Positions 1 to 7,644 of a DNA stretch of 64,000 bases are shown here, piece after piece (position 1 is the first letter of the stretch; the number at the start of each line of letters is the position of its first letter). A program made the translations under genes and the position numbers. Location: the NCBI RefSeq assembly GCF_047730175.1, contig NZ_CP159833.1, positions 2,728,001 to 2,792,000 on the forward strand, read 5' to 3'. Below the pieces are notes generated by a model. That model did not search any database and was not told the DNA's origin. It was given only the letters and a program-made list of their open reading frames with translations. Origin of the DNA: Marifrigoribacter sp047730175 (lineage in GTDB: Bacteria; Bacteroidota; Bacteroidia; Flavobacteriales; Flavobacteriaceae).

Positions 1-470
1 TCGATTGCAACAATCGGATTTAAATGAAAGTCACTAAACACCACATTATCATGTGTATCAATAAACAAAAACCAGGGGGTACCACCTGTTTGATAATTTG
101 TCATAATATTGGAACGTGATTTCCCATCGTCTCCTGCATCGTGACCAAATGGTATTTGTAAATCATATTTTTGTTGAGTTTCTGCTATCTTCTCAAAAGT
201 GTTCTCGTCATAGCCTTCAAAAACAGTTTGTACCGCCAAAAACACCACCGTATCATTTTCTTTTAATGCATCAACCATTTCCTTTAAATCTGGTAAACCT
301 TTACTATGGCAACCTGGACACCAACTTTGAAAACAATATAACACCTTAAATTTACCGTCAAAGTCTGATAATTTTAAAGATTCTGTCTTGTTTCCTTTAG
401 CATCAATCCATTGATTAACATTAAATTCTGGTGCTTTAAACACTTGTTTTTGTTCTACATTATTTGACAT
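1..470 (-). CDS. Redoxin/thioredoxin-fold peroxidase-like protein (C-terminus off the window)
   Basis: About 156 residues are visible from the ATG at 470; the C-terminus lies beyond base 1. The N-terminal half carries a thioredoxin-like redox centre in the context FQSWCPGCHSKGLPDL (a CxxC), and a later TGGTPWFLFID stretch supplies the cis-proline loop of the fold. There is no signal peptide, so it should be cytoplasmic. The family (AhpC/TSA or TlpA-like redoxins) reduces peroxides or disulfides using thioredoxin-type donors. It is the third gene of a run with msrB and a glutaredoxin-thioredoxin reductase fusion, 35 bases downstream of the latter, which suggests that reductase is its electron donor. 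The fold is clear; the precise substrate is not. Confidence 0.8.
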   Translation of the reverse strand, partial: MSNNVEQKQVFKAPEFNVNQWIDAKGNKTESLKLSDFDGKFKVLYCFQSWCPGCHSKGLPDLKEMVDALKENDTVVFLAVQTVFEGYDENTFEKIAETQQKYDLQIPFGHDAGDDGKSRSNIMTNYQTGGTPWFLFIDTHDNVVFSDFHLNPIVAI

Positions 471-505
471 TATAATTCTCCTTTCCTTTTTATAAATGAG
501 TGTGT

Positions 506-1912
506 TTATTTTAAATAATTTCTAATTCCATAACTCGCTAAAACGCCTTCGCCTGTTGCCGCAGCAACTTGAGCAATTGCGCCTTCCCTGCAATCTCCAG
601 CGGCAAATATTCCTTTTACGGAGGTTTCAGCTAATCCAGAGGTCTGAATAAATCCATTAGAATCAAGTGCTACGAAATTTTTAAAAGACTGAGTGTTTGG
701 TATGAGTCCAATAAAAATGAATACGCCATCTGATTCTAACACAGATTCTTCATTTGTAGCATTATCTTTTATTTTTAAGCCTTTAAAATTTTCATTTTCA
801 TCTGAAATAAACTCTAAAGAAGTTTTATTCATAAATGTTGAAATATTATCAATTGTTTTAAGCTTTTCTACATAAGTTTCCGAAGCAGTAAATTTTTCTG
901 AACGATGTATAATTTTTACACTCTTAACAAAACCTGCTAAAAAGATACCTTCTTCCAATGCAGAATTTCCACCTCCTACTACAATTATATCTCTGTCCCT
1001 GTAAAAAGCACCATCGCAAGTAGCACAAAAATGAATTCCTGAACCTATGAGTTCTTCTTCATTTGGAATGCCTAATTTTCTATAGGTTGAACCTGTAGAT
1101 AGAACAATTGTTTTTCCCAAGTAGGAAGTACTTTTTGTTTTTATTGAAAACAAATCATTTTGCTTTTCTATAGCTATAACCTCTTCGCCTGTCTTAATAA
1201 CAGCTCCATAAGTTTTGGCTTGCTCTTCCATTTTCTCCATTAATTTCGGGCCTGAAATGGTTTGAAACCCAGGGTAATTTTCAATTTTTTCAGTTAAAAA
1301 TGCATTTCCGCCAATAGTAGATTTTTCAAGAATTAAGGAATCAAATCGATCTCGTTGTGCATAAATAGAAGTTGTTAAACCTGCAGCTCCTCCTCCTATA
1401 ATGACCGTATCGAAAATTTTATGTTCCTTTTCTACATTGATAGACAAAAGTTCAGTTAATTTTATATTATCCGGATTAGTATATGCAATTCCATCTAATA
1501 ATATCGTTGGAATAATTCGTTTTCCTTTATTAATTTCTTCAACTTTTTGAGTTGCCCAATCGTGTTTGTCGACATCGATAAATTGAAAATTAATACCATT
1601 ATCCCTTAAAAAGCTTTTTGCTCTTCTGCAATCCGGACACCAATCGGCACCAAATAACTGAAGCGTTCCAGTTTCATTTATTCCTAATAGAGATGCAAGC
1701 TTAACATTGTCTGGATTAGTATAAAATTTGCCTTCTATAATGATAGTTGGAATAATACGTTTACCATTATTTATAGCCTCCACCCTTGCCGTAGCCTCTT
1801 TATCTAAATCTACGTCAACAAATGTATACTCTATGTTGTTTTCTTGCAAGTAGGCTTTTGCTCTTCTGCAATCTGGGCACCAATCGGCTCCGTAAAGTAG
1901 TATCTCTATCAT
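506..1912 (-). CDS. Double glutaredoxin-thioredoxin reductase fusion
   Basis: This 468-residue protein has three modules. Residues 1-80 and 84-158 are two near-identical glutaredoxin-like domains, each with GADWCPDCRRAK (CPDC at 12-15 and 92-95) and the cis-Pro motif KRIIPTI. Residues 167-468 form an FAD/NADPH thioredoxin reductase: GGGAAG at 173-178 (FAD), CATC at 296-299 (redox disulfide), GGGNSA at 313-318 (NADPH) and AAGD at 437-440. The likely activity is NADPH-driven dithiol reduction passed internally to the attached glutaredoxin domains, then to the neighbouring MsrB and redoxin. It starts 8 bases after msrB, so they are probably co-transcribed. Glutaredoxin-TrxR fusions are known in bacteria; the duplicated N-terminal module is the unusual part. 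Confidence 0.92.
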   Translation of the reverse strand: MIEILLYGADWCPDCRRAKAYLQENNIEYTFVDVDLDKEATARVEAINNGKRIIPTIIIEGKFYTNPDNVKLASLLGINETGTLQLFGADWCPDCRRAKSFLRDNGINFQFIDVDKHDWATQKVEEINKGKRIIPTILLDGIAYTNPDNIKLTELLSINVEKEHKIFDTVIIGGGAAGLTTSIYAQRDRFDSLILEKSTIGGNAFLTEKIENYPGFQTISGPKLMEKMEEQAKTYGAVIKTGEEVIAIEKQNDLFSIKTKSTSYLGKTIVLSTGSTYRKLGIPNEEELIGSGIHFCATCDGAFYRDRDIIVVGGGNSALEEGIFLAGFVKSVKIIHRSEKFTASETYVEKLKTIDNISTFMNKTSLEFISDENENFKGLKIKDNATNEESVLESDGVFIFIGLIPNTQSFKNFVALDSNGFIQTSGLAETSVKGIFAAGDCREGAIAQVAAATGEGVLASYGIRNYLK

Positions 1913-1920
1913 ATTTAAAT

Positions 1921-2379
1921 TTATTTAATATTTATTTTTTGTTCGAGTTGCATAGACTCTGAATTTATACAATAGCGTAAACCACTGGGTTCTGGGCCAT
2001 CGGGAAATATATGCCCTAAATGTGCCTCACAGGTATTACACATAACTTCTACGCGTACCATACCAAAGGCTGTATCTCTTTTGTATTTTATAGCATTTTC
2101 CTTAATTGGCTGTGTAAAGCTTGGCCAGCCTGACCCTGAGTCGAATTTAATAGTAGAATCGAACAATGGGGTATTACAACAAATACAATTGTATTGCCCT
2201 TCATCATAAATACTACAAAGCGCTCCAGTATGAGGACTTTCTGTTCCCTTTTGTCTTGTTATTCTGAATTGTCCTGGCGTTAATTCAGCTCTCCATTCAT
2301 TCTCTGTTTTTTCAACACGCCTGTCTGGTGTTGGATTTCCTTTTACGGAAAAGCTAATCACTTCTTTCCAAGTAAGCAT
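1921..2379 (-). CDS. msrB: Peptide-methionine (R)-S-oxide reductase MsrB
   Basis: This 152-residue cytoplasmic enzyme reduces the R epimer of methionine sulfoxide in oxidised proteins. The two CxxC zinc-binding pairs are C65/C68 and C114/C117. The catalytic cysteine is C137 in RYCINSESM. The position that often holds the resolving cysteine (SGCGWPSF in many family members) is serine here (SGSGWPSF, residues 81-88), so recycling may use another cysteine such as C55 or an external thiol donor. It is the first gene of the redox operon, with a TAnnTTTG promoter box 40 bases upstream of its ATG. The adjacent reductase fusion is the obvious reducing partner. Confidence 0.95.
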   Translation of the reverse strand: MLTWKEVISFSVKGNPTPDRRVEKTENEWRAELTPGQFRITRQKGTESPHTGALCSIYDEGQYNCICCNTPLFDSTIKFDSGSGWPSFTQPIKENAIKYKRDTAFGMVRVEVMCNTCEAHLGHIFPDGPEPSGLRYCINSESMQLEQKINIK

Positions 2380-2418
2380 AAAATTGGTTCCTTTCTTTAG
2401 TTATAATTATTAATAGTA

Positions 2419-2426
2419 CAAATGTA
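2419..2426 (-). promoter_or_regulatory. -7 promoter box of the msrB operon
   Basis: On the minus strand this reads TACATTTG, a full match to the Bacteroidota -7 consensus TAnnTTTG, 40 bases upstream of the msrB ATG. No clean -33 TTTG is visible. Confidence 0.5.
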
Positions 2427-2515
2427 CCATTCTAATAGGGTAACTAAGATGTATGAATTACCTAATGAATTGTACTTTTTTCCTTAAAAAGACTAAAAAC
2501 AAATTTAATAAATAT

Positions 2516-3349
2516 TTAAAGTGTTTTTTTGAAATGAATGGGTGAAACACCAACTTGGTTTTTGAAAAATTTTGAGAAATGAGCAGCTTCAGAAAAGCCT
2601 AAACCAAATGCAATTTCTTTTGAAGGTTTTTCTGAAAGTAACAAAAGTTTTTTTGCTTCTAAAACAATACGGTCATTAATAACTTGCAAAGGTGTCTTAT
2701 TATTGAACTTAGAAAATAGATTGGACAAAGTTTTTGGAGATTTGTTTAGTAAATCAGCGTATTCGGAAACTTTATGCTTCTCTTTAAAGTGCTCCTCTAC
2801 CAGTAAATTAAATTGCCTAATAATATCAAGTTTCGATTGTTCTATTGTTGGGTCAATAATTGTTTTCTTTAGAAGCCTTACCGATTTTATAATCAATCTT
2901 TTAAGAAGTACTCGAAGCATTTCACCCTGGATATGATCGACATTTTCAAACTCTTCTTCAAGAAGCATAAAATGTGATTCAAAACTTTTTCGTTCTTTTT
3001 CAGATAATGCCACCATGGTCGGAGCAGAAGAGCCATTAAATAAAAATCCATTACAAGACACCTCATGGTCATGATCTCTAATACAATAAAATTCTCGATC
3101 AAAGATTAAAGAGGTAACACCTTTTAAAAATGGTTCAATTTGAATCATATTAAGTGGTGTACAAAATAAAATAGAATCTTTTTTTAATGGCATTGTATAA
3201 CCATCGACGCCGATACTAATATCATTATCCTTAACCCAGATAATTTTATAAAAGTCTCCTTCTCCTAATCTAGATTCGAATGATGCACAATTAAAGTCTG
3301 TTAATATCAAGTTGCCCTGCAAAGGCGCTTTTGAGTATTTATAATTCAT
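2516..3349 (-). CDS. AraC-family transcriptional regulator
   Basis: This 277-residue protein has a C-terminal AraC/XylS DNA-binding domain (about residues 175-277) with two helix-turn-helix units; the second includes EIAFGLGFSEAAHFSKFFKN, ending near VSPIHFKK. The N-terminal region (1-160) looks like a cupin-type sensor domain rather than a periplasmic-binding type. It is a single gene between the msrB operon and the divergently placed serine hydrolase at 3584, so it could control either; that is inference from position. No ligand can be deduced. Confidence 0.88.
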   Translation of the reverse strand: MNYKYSKAPLQGNLILTDFNCASFESRLGEGDFYKIIWVKDNDISIGVDGYTMPLKKDSILFCTPLNMIQIEPFLKGVTSLIFDREFYCIRDHDHEVSCNGFLFNGSSAPTMVALSEKERKSFESHFMLLEEEFENVDHIQGEMLRVLLKRLIIKSVRLLKKTIIDPTIEQSKLDIIRQFNLLVEEHFKEKHKVSEYADLLNKSPKTLSNLFSKFNNKTPLQVINDRIVLEAKKLLLLSEKPSKEIAFGLGFSEAAHFSKFFKNQVGVSPIHFKKTL

Positions 3350-3583
3350 TTTATGGGTTTCAACTTTTTAAATATATCAAAATTTATTGATTAGTTCATT
3401 TCTAAATGATTTATCCTGAAATCGAAGATTCACCCTAGCTAATCAATTTCAGTAACAAATAACTCATTATAAGATAATTGTGATAATTATTGGTTTATTT
3501 TGTAACTTATTGTGTTAATAAATCGTCAAACCCTAGTAATTTAGAAATTAACAACAATCAAAAAATCAATCAAAAAACCAATT

Positions 3584-5347
3584 ATGAAATCAAATTCAAA
3601 CCATTCATTCTTCAAAAAAGGCATTCTAATGCTTTTTTTATTATCAATCAGTGTAATGAGTTTTGCTCAAACGAAAGTGGAGCAAATTGATGAACTTATC
3701 AATACTTATCAAGAGTACGGTAAGTTTAATGGCTCTGTTTTAGTATCAGATCAAGGAAAAATTATTTATAAGAAAGGATTTGGTATGGCAAATATGGAAT
3801 GGGATATTTCAAACAAAGCCAATACAAAACATCGTTTAGGCTCTATCACCAAACAATTTACAGCAATGCTTATTTTACAATTAGCCGCTGAGGGAAAATT
3901 AGATTTACAAGCACCTATTACTACTTACCTACCAGACTATCCAAAAGCTGCGGGCGATATAATCACAAGTCACCATTTACTTACCCATACTTCGGGAATA
4001 CCAAATTATACTTCTTTTCCTAAGTTTATGGCAGATGAAAGTCGTACTCCATATACTCCCTCAGATTTTGTAAAAAAGTTTGATGGAAAGGAATTAGATT
4101 TTACACCTGGCGAAAAATTTAGTTATAGTAATTCTGGGTATTTTCTTCTCGGTGTTATAGTTGAAAAATTATCTGGGAAAAGCTATGAACAAATGCTTGA
4201 AGATAAAATTTTTACTCCTTTAAATATGAAAGAAACAGGATATGATAATCATGGTGATATTTTAAAAAATAGAGCTACAGGCTACGAAAAAGAAGGCGGA
4301 GCGTATATAAACTCTAGGTATTTAGATATGACTATTCCTTATGCCGCGGGTTCTATGTATTCAACTGTGGAAGATTTATATAAATGGGATCAAGCTTTAT
4401 ATACCACGACTATTTTATCAAAAGAATATATGGCGATGTACTTTAAATCGTATATATCTGCTTTCGGTAACGCTGATTATGCGTATGGCTGGGCTGTTGG
4501 TTATGAAAAAATAGGAACCTCTACCGATAGCATTTATACTATTGGACATGGTGGTGGAATTAACGGTTTTAATACTAATATTTCTAGAGCAACTTCAAAT
4601 AAATCTTTGATAGTGCTTCTAAATAATACAGGTGGAGCTCCACTAAACGACATGACAAGAGCCATTCGAGGTATTATGCATGGAAAAACATACGATATGC
4701 CTAAAAAGTCAGTTGCTGATGCGGTAATGGCTGTTATTGAAGAAAAAGGTATTGATGCTGGTATATCACATTTTAATAGCATTAAAGATGATGAAACGTA
4801 TAGCTTAAGTGAAAGGGAGATGAATAATGTAGGGTATCAACTTATGGGTTCAGAAAAAGTAGAAGAAGCCTCTAAAATATTTCAACTTATTATTGAAGAA
4901 AATCCTACCTCTTCTAATGCCTATGATAGTTATGGGGAAAGTTTAATGAAATTAGGAAAAAAAGATCTTGCCATTAAAAATTATAGAAAGTCGGTAGAAT
5001 TAAACCCGAATAACCAAAACGGAATCGATTTTTTAAAGAAATTAGGTGATGATGTAATCGATTTGGTAAAAGATGTAAAAGTATCTGATGCTATTTTAGA
5101 AATATATATAGGTGTTTACGAACTTCAGCCAGGGTTTACACTTACGGTTACCAAAGAAGGAAACCAATTAAAAACGCAAGCTACAGGACAAGATGTATTT
5201 GATATATTTCCGAAATCTGATACTGAATTTTATTTAAAAGTTGTGAATGCACAATTGGTCTTTAATAAGAATGATACTGGCGATGTAGATAGTATGACGC
5301 TTTTTCAAGGCGGACGTGAAATGATCGGTAAACGTTTAGAGAAATAG
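3584..5347 (+). CDS. Secreted serine hydrolase (beta-lactamase/PBP4* fold) with TPR and DUF3471-like tail
   Basis: This 587-residue exported protein has a signal peptide at 1-29 (MSFAQ end). The class C beta-lactamase fold spans about 35-360 with the catalytic triad motifs S87-ITK-K90 (SxxK), Y181-S-N183 (YxN) and H322-G-G324 (HxG). Residues about 405-480 hold TPR-like helices (NPTSSNAYDSYGES, NPNNQNG) and the last 80 residues resemble the DUF3471 tail common in this group. Such proteins are peptidases or esterases acting on cell-wall or other peptides; true beta-lactamase activity is not implied. The start at 3584 gives a clean signal peptide. A strong terminator follows. Confidence 0.9.
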   Translation: MKSNSNHSFFKKGILMLFLLSISVMSFAQTKVEQIDELINTYQEYGKFNGSVLVSDQGKIIYKKGFGMANMEWDISNKANTKHRLGSITKQFTAMLILQLAAEGKLDLQAPITTYLPDYPKAAGDIITSHHLLTHTSGIPNYTSFPKFMADESRTPYTPSDFVKKFDGKELDFTPGEKFSYSNSGYFLLGVIVEKLSGKSYEQMLEDKIFTPLNMKETGYDNHGDILKNRATGYEKEGGAYINSRYLDMTIPYAAGSMYSTVEDLYKWDQALYTTTILSKEYMAMYFKSYISAFGNADYAYGWAVGYEKIGTSTDSIYTIGHGGGINGFNTNISRATSNKSLIVLLNNTGGAPLNDMTRAIRGIMHGKTYDMPKKSVADAVMAVIEEKGIDAGISHFNSIKDDETYSLSEREMNNVGYQLMGSEKVEEASKIFQLIIEENPTSSNAYDSYGESLMKLGKKDLAIKNYRKSVELNPNNQNGIDFLKKLGDDVIDLVKDVKVSDAILEIYIGVYELQPGFTLTVTKEGNQLKTQATGQDVFDIFPKSDTEFYLKVVNAQLVFNKNDTGDVDSMTLFQGGREMIGKRLEK

Positions 5348-5370
5348 TATAATAAATTTTATTATAATGA

Positions 5371-5405
5371 AATAAGCCCTTTCCAACATTGGAAAGGGCT
5401 TATTG
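5371..5405 (+). terminator. Rho-independent terminator after the serine hydrolase
   Basis: An 11-bp stem AAGCCCTTTCC/GGAAAGGGCTT with a short AACATT loop is followed by ATTGTTT, 24 bases after the stop codon. Confidence 0.75.
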
Positions 5406-5425
5406 TTTATAGTGCAATTAGTTTT

Positions 5426-5513
5426 GACAAGAACTTGTCTTTCCGTGTTTGACAAGGAGACCATTTTTATGATAACTATGTTGTGGATCCTTAAACGAGT
5501 TCAGGATGACAAG
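5426..5513. repeat. GACAAG repeat cluster between convergent genes
   Basis: Between the terminator and the next gene there are four GACAAG hexamers: an inverted pair GACAAG-AA-CTTGTC at 5426-5439, then direct copies at 5451 and 5508. The end of the stretch (GAGTTCAGGATGACAAG) resembles dispersed intergenic repeats that I recall from flavobacterial genomes. Only one copy is present in this window, so dispersal is unproven. Confidence 0.35.
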
Positions 5514-5518
5514 CACAA

Positions 5519-5974
5519 TTAAGCATGCGCTTCTTCTCTGGTTTTTTTAGATTTACGGTAGGTAAATTTTGGGTAGATGCTACGTTTTGCAAAACGATTC
5601 AAGTTTCCGCTATTGATCATTTTAAGGTAGATGGGTTTTGTTACTCCAAAATATTCGTAGGTAGTACCATCGGTGTAGCTAATTTCTAGTAAAAGCCCTT
5701 TATGCTTATAATCTTCTATACCTGCATTCGTAATTGTTTCGGTATATTCAGGTAAGTTTTTTTCTTTGGTTTCTGGTGCCATACTTACCAAGAAGTGATA
5801 GCCATCTATAATAGTACGGCTTTGTACTTCAGCTTCTTGCTTTAATGCATCATCGTCTTGAAATTTATCTGGATGCCATTCTTTTACCAGATTTCGGTAG
5901 CTTCTTTTAAGTAGTTTAAGATCGATATCTTTTTCTACTCCAAATAATTTCTTGTACTCGTTGATGCGTTTCAT
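5519..5974 (-). CDS. J-domain protein with C-terminal KTSC domain
   Basis: This 151-residue protein has an N-terminal J domain (about 5-65) with the HPD motif at 34-36, which is the part that stimulates Hsp70 ATPase. Residues about 83-141 match the KTSC domain (YKHKGLLLEISYTDGTTYEYFG ... SGNLNRFAKRSI region), a small fold of uncertain, possibly nucleic-acid-linked function. There is no signal peptide or membrane segment, so it should be a soluble DnaK co-chaperone with a specialised client. It is transcribed alone. Confidence 0.85.
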   Translation of the reverse strand: MKRINEYKKLFGVEKDIDLKLLKRSYRNLVKEWHPDKFQDDDALKQEAEVQSRTIIDGYHFLVSMAPETKEKNLPEYTETITNAGIEDYKHKGLLLEISYTDGTTYEYFGVTKPIYLKMINSGNLNRFAKRSIYPKFTYRKSKKTREEAHA

Positions 5975-6047
5975 AATCCTGTATTTTTTTACAAGGCGCG
6001 AAAGTACTCTTAATTAATTGATTTAGTTCGAAAAATAAGCTAATAAA

Positions 6048-6073
6048 AAAGCCCGTCGGTTAGGACGGGCTTT
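6048..6073 (-). terminator. Terminator of the cold-shock gene
   Basis: A 10-bp stem AAAGCCCGTC/GACGGGCTTT with a six-base loop; on the minus strand it is followed by a T run. It lies 24 bases beyond the csp stop codon. Confidence 0.8.
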
Positions 6074-6096
6074 CTTCGAAATATAAAGATATATGT

Positions 6097-6288
6097 TTAG
6101 TTCACTTTTACGTTTACTGCGTTTAATCCTTTGTTTCCTTCTTGAAGGTCAAATGTAACTTCATCGCCTTCTCTAATCTCGTCGATTAATCCAGAAATGT
6201 GTACAAAGTGGTCTTTTTCAACTCCTTCTTCAGTGATGAATCCAAAACCTTTAGCGTCGTTGAAAAATTTTACTGTTCCTTTACTCAT
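6097..6288 (-). CDS. cspA: Cold-shock protein, CspA family
   Basis: A 63-residue single cold-shock domain, slightly shorter than the usual 65-70. RNP1 is KGFGFI (residues 13-18) and RNP2 is HFVHIS (27-32). The family binds single-stranded RNA and DNA and melts mRNA structure, in the cytoplasm. A promoter box is 36 bases upstream, so the leader is about 30 bases and not the long thermosensing leader of E. coli cspA. It is transcribed alone and ends in a strong terminator. A second, extended cold-shock-domain protein lies at 19218-19679. Confidence 0.95.
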   Translation of the reverse strand: MSKGTVKFFNDAKGFGFITEEGVEKDHFVHISGLIDEIREGDEVTFDLQEGNKGLNAVNVKVN

Positions 6289-6324
6289 TGTAATGTAATT
6301 TAATTATTAATACTTGTTATTTTG

Positions 6325-6332
6325 CAAAGATA
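6325..6332 (-). promoter_or_regulatory. -7 promoter box of cspA
   Basis: The minus strand reads TATCTTTG, a full TAnnTTTG match, 36 bases before the ATG. Confidence 0.55.
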
Positions 6333-6850
6333 GTGCCATTTAATAACAAATCCACCTATTTGTGCAATTATATTTTTTTTATTTGTTTATAGCTATTTTT
6401 AAAGGTGTTTAAATATGGAATGCTAGTACTAATACAATAGGTTTAATGCATTTATATCATCTAAAATATAAACTCTCCGTGCAGCTATTGTTTTAGACAA
6501 TTCGATGAATGAGACTCGATTAAGTATATAAGGTCAATTACTTATAGAGGAATTATGAATTTGTTTATGAAGAAATTTAGGGTGATAGGAATAAAAAATT
6601 ATTGTTAGTTTCAAAGTCTAGTAATTAATATATGAACTAATTATCAAATTTTAAACCGTTTCATCATTATTTTTTAATGGTTATTTGCGGCAGTTATCCT
6701 GCGCAACATATTTAGTATTAATAATTAAATAGCTACTAAATTAATTTAATAAAGAGATAAATCAATAGGGTTTTCACCCTTTAGTGTAGAGGGTTTTCAC
6801 CTATTTGAATCTGAACTATGTAAGAGGAAAAATATAAAAGAAGATTTTAG
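6333..6850. other. Long intergenic stretch with a GC-rich hairpin and a short direct repeat
   Basis: No convincing coding frame is present on either strand (stops are frequent; the longest ATG frame I saw is 17 codons at 6554). Two structures stand out. A hairpin at 6685-6706 has TTGCG-g-CAG / CTG-CGCAA arms around a TTATC loop and is unusually GC-rich for its surroundings. The 12-base direct repeat AGGGTTTTCACC occurs at 6767-6778 and 6790-6801. Either could belong to a small RNA or a regulator site; nothing more can be supported. Confidence 0.4.
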
Positions 6851-6856
6851 AAATAA

Positions 6857-6887
6857 AAAAAGCCATTACGTTCTGTAATGGCTTTCT
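6857..6887 (-). terminator. Terminator of the fasciclin gene
   Basis: The stem AGCCATTAC/GTAATGGCT with a GTTCT loop is followed on the minus strand by seven Ts, 26 bases beyond the stop codon. Confidence 0.8.
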
Positions 6888-6912
6888 TTCTATAAATCAG
6901 TGTTAGCGCTAA

Positions 6913-7503
6913 TTATTTAGGCATAACCACTGTATCTAGTGCATGAATTACACCGTTAGATGCTTGTACATCGGCAATAACAACCGTAGACATTCCTCCG
7001 TTGGCATCAGTTAAAATAACCTTACCATCCATAAGAGATAAATCAATACTTCCTCCTTGAACTGTTGTTACTGTAAACTTTCCATCGTTATTTTTAATCG
7101 CTTCTATTACCGCTGCAGCTTCAAATTTTCCTGATACTACATGATAAGTCAAAATACCTGTTAATGCATCTTTACTCTCTGGTAATAATAGACTTGCTAC
7201 AGTTCCTTCTGGTAATTTTGCAAAAGCATCGTTTGTGGGTGCAAATACTGTAAATGGACCTTCACCGCTTAGTATTTCAACTAGACCTGCAGCCTTAACA
7301 GCAGCTACTAGTGTAGAAAAAGCTTCGTTACCTACTGCTACACCTACGATATTTGGTGTCGCTTGTTCAACAACTTCTTTAACAACATCTGCTTCAGTTG
7401 ATTTCTTTGCTACTTCTTTTGTAGTTTCTTTTGTTCCTTGACCACAAGAAGTGAATACAATTCCTGCAATTAACATTAGACTCAATACTTTAATTTTTCT
7501 CAT
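6913..7503 (-). CDS. Fasciclin (FAS1) domain lipoprotein
   Basis: A 196-residue lipoprotein. Residues 1-20 form a signal peptide ending in the lipobox FTSC (C20), followed by a Lys/Glu/Thr linker and one FAS1 domain from about residue 57 to the end, with the family motifs FTVFAPTNDAFAKLP, LTYHVVSGKF and NGVIHALDTVVMPK. FAS1 domains mediate surface adhesion or ligand binding; the bacterial role is generally undefined. It is transcribed alone, with a TATATTTG box upstream and its own terminator. Confidence 0.93.
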   Translation of the reverse strand: MRKIKVLSLMLIAGIVFTSCGQGTKETTKEVAKKSTEADVVKEVVEQATPNIVGVAVGNEAFSTLVAAVKAAGLVEILSGEGPFTVFAPTNDAFAKLPEGTVASLLLPESKDALTGILTYHVVSGKFEAAAVIEAIKNNDGKFTVTTVQGGSIDLSLMDGKVILTDANGGMSTVVIADVQASNGVIHALDTVVMPK

Positions 7504-7529
7504 AATAAGTTATTTTTATAAATACCTTA

Positions 7530-7537
7530 CAAATATA
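7530..7537 (-). promoter_or_regulatory. -7 promoter box of the fasciclin gene
   Basis: The minus strand reads TATATTTG (TAnnTTTG), 26 bases upstream of the ATG. Confidence 0.45.
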
Positions 7538-7644
7538 CAATGAATACATGTCTGTTTAACTTATTTAACAAATAATTAAACAAAATAAGTTTTCAACTAC
7601 AATTGTAGAACTAAAATTTTATAATATATGATGGAATAGGAGTT

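Noticed and set aside
3490..3690. A 66-codon frame across the start of the serine hydrolase gene
   Set aside because: It overlaps the signal peptide region of a well-supported gene in another frame and has no coding character.
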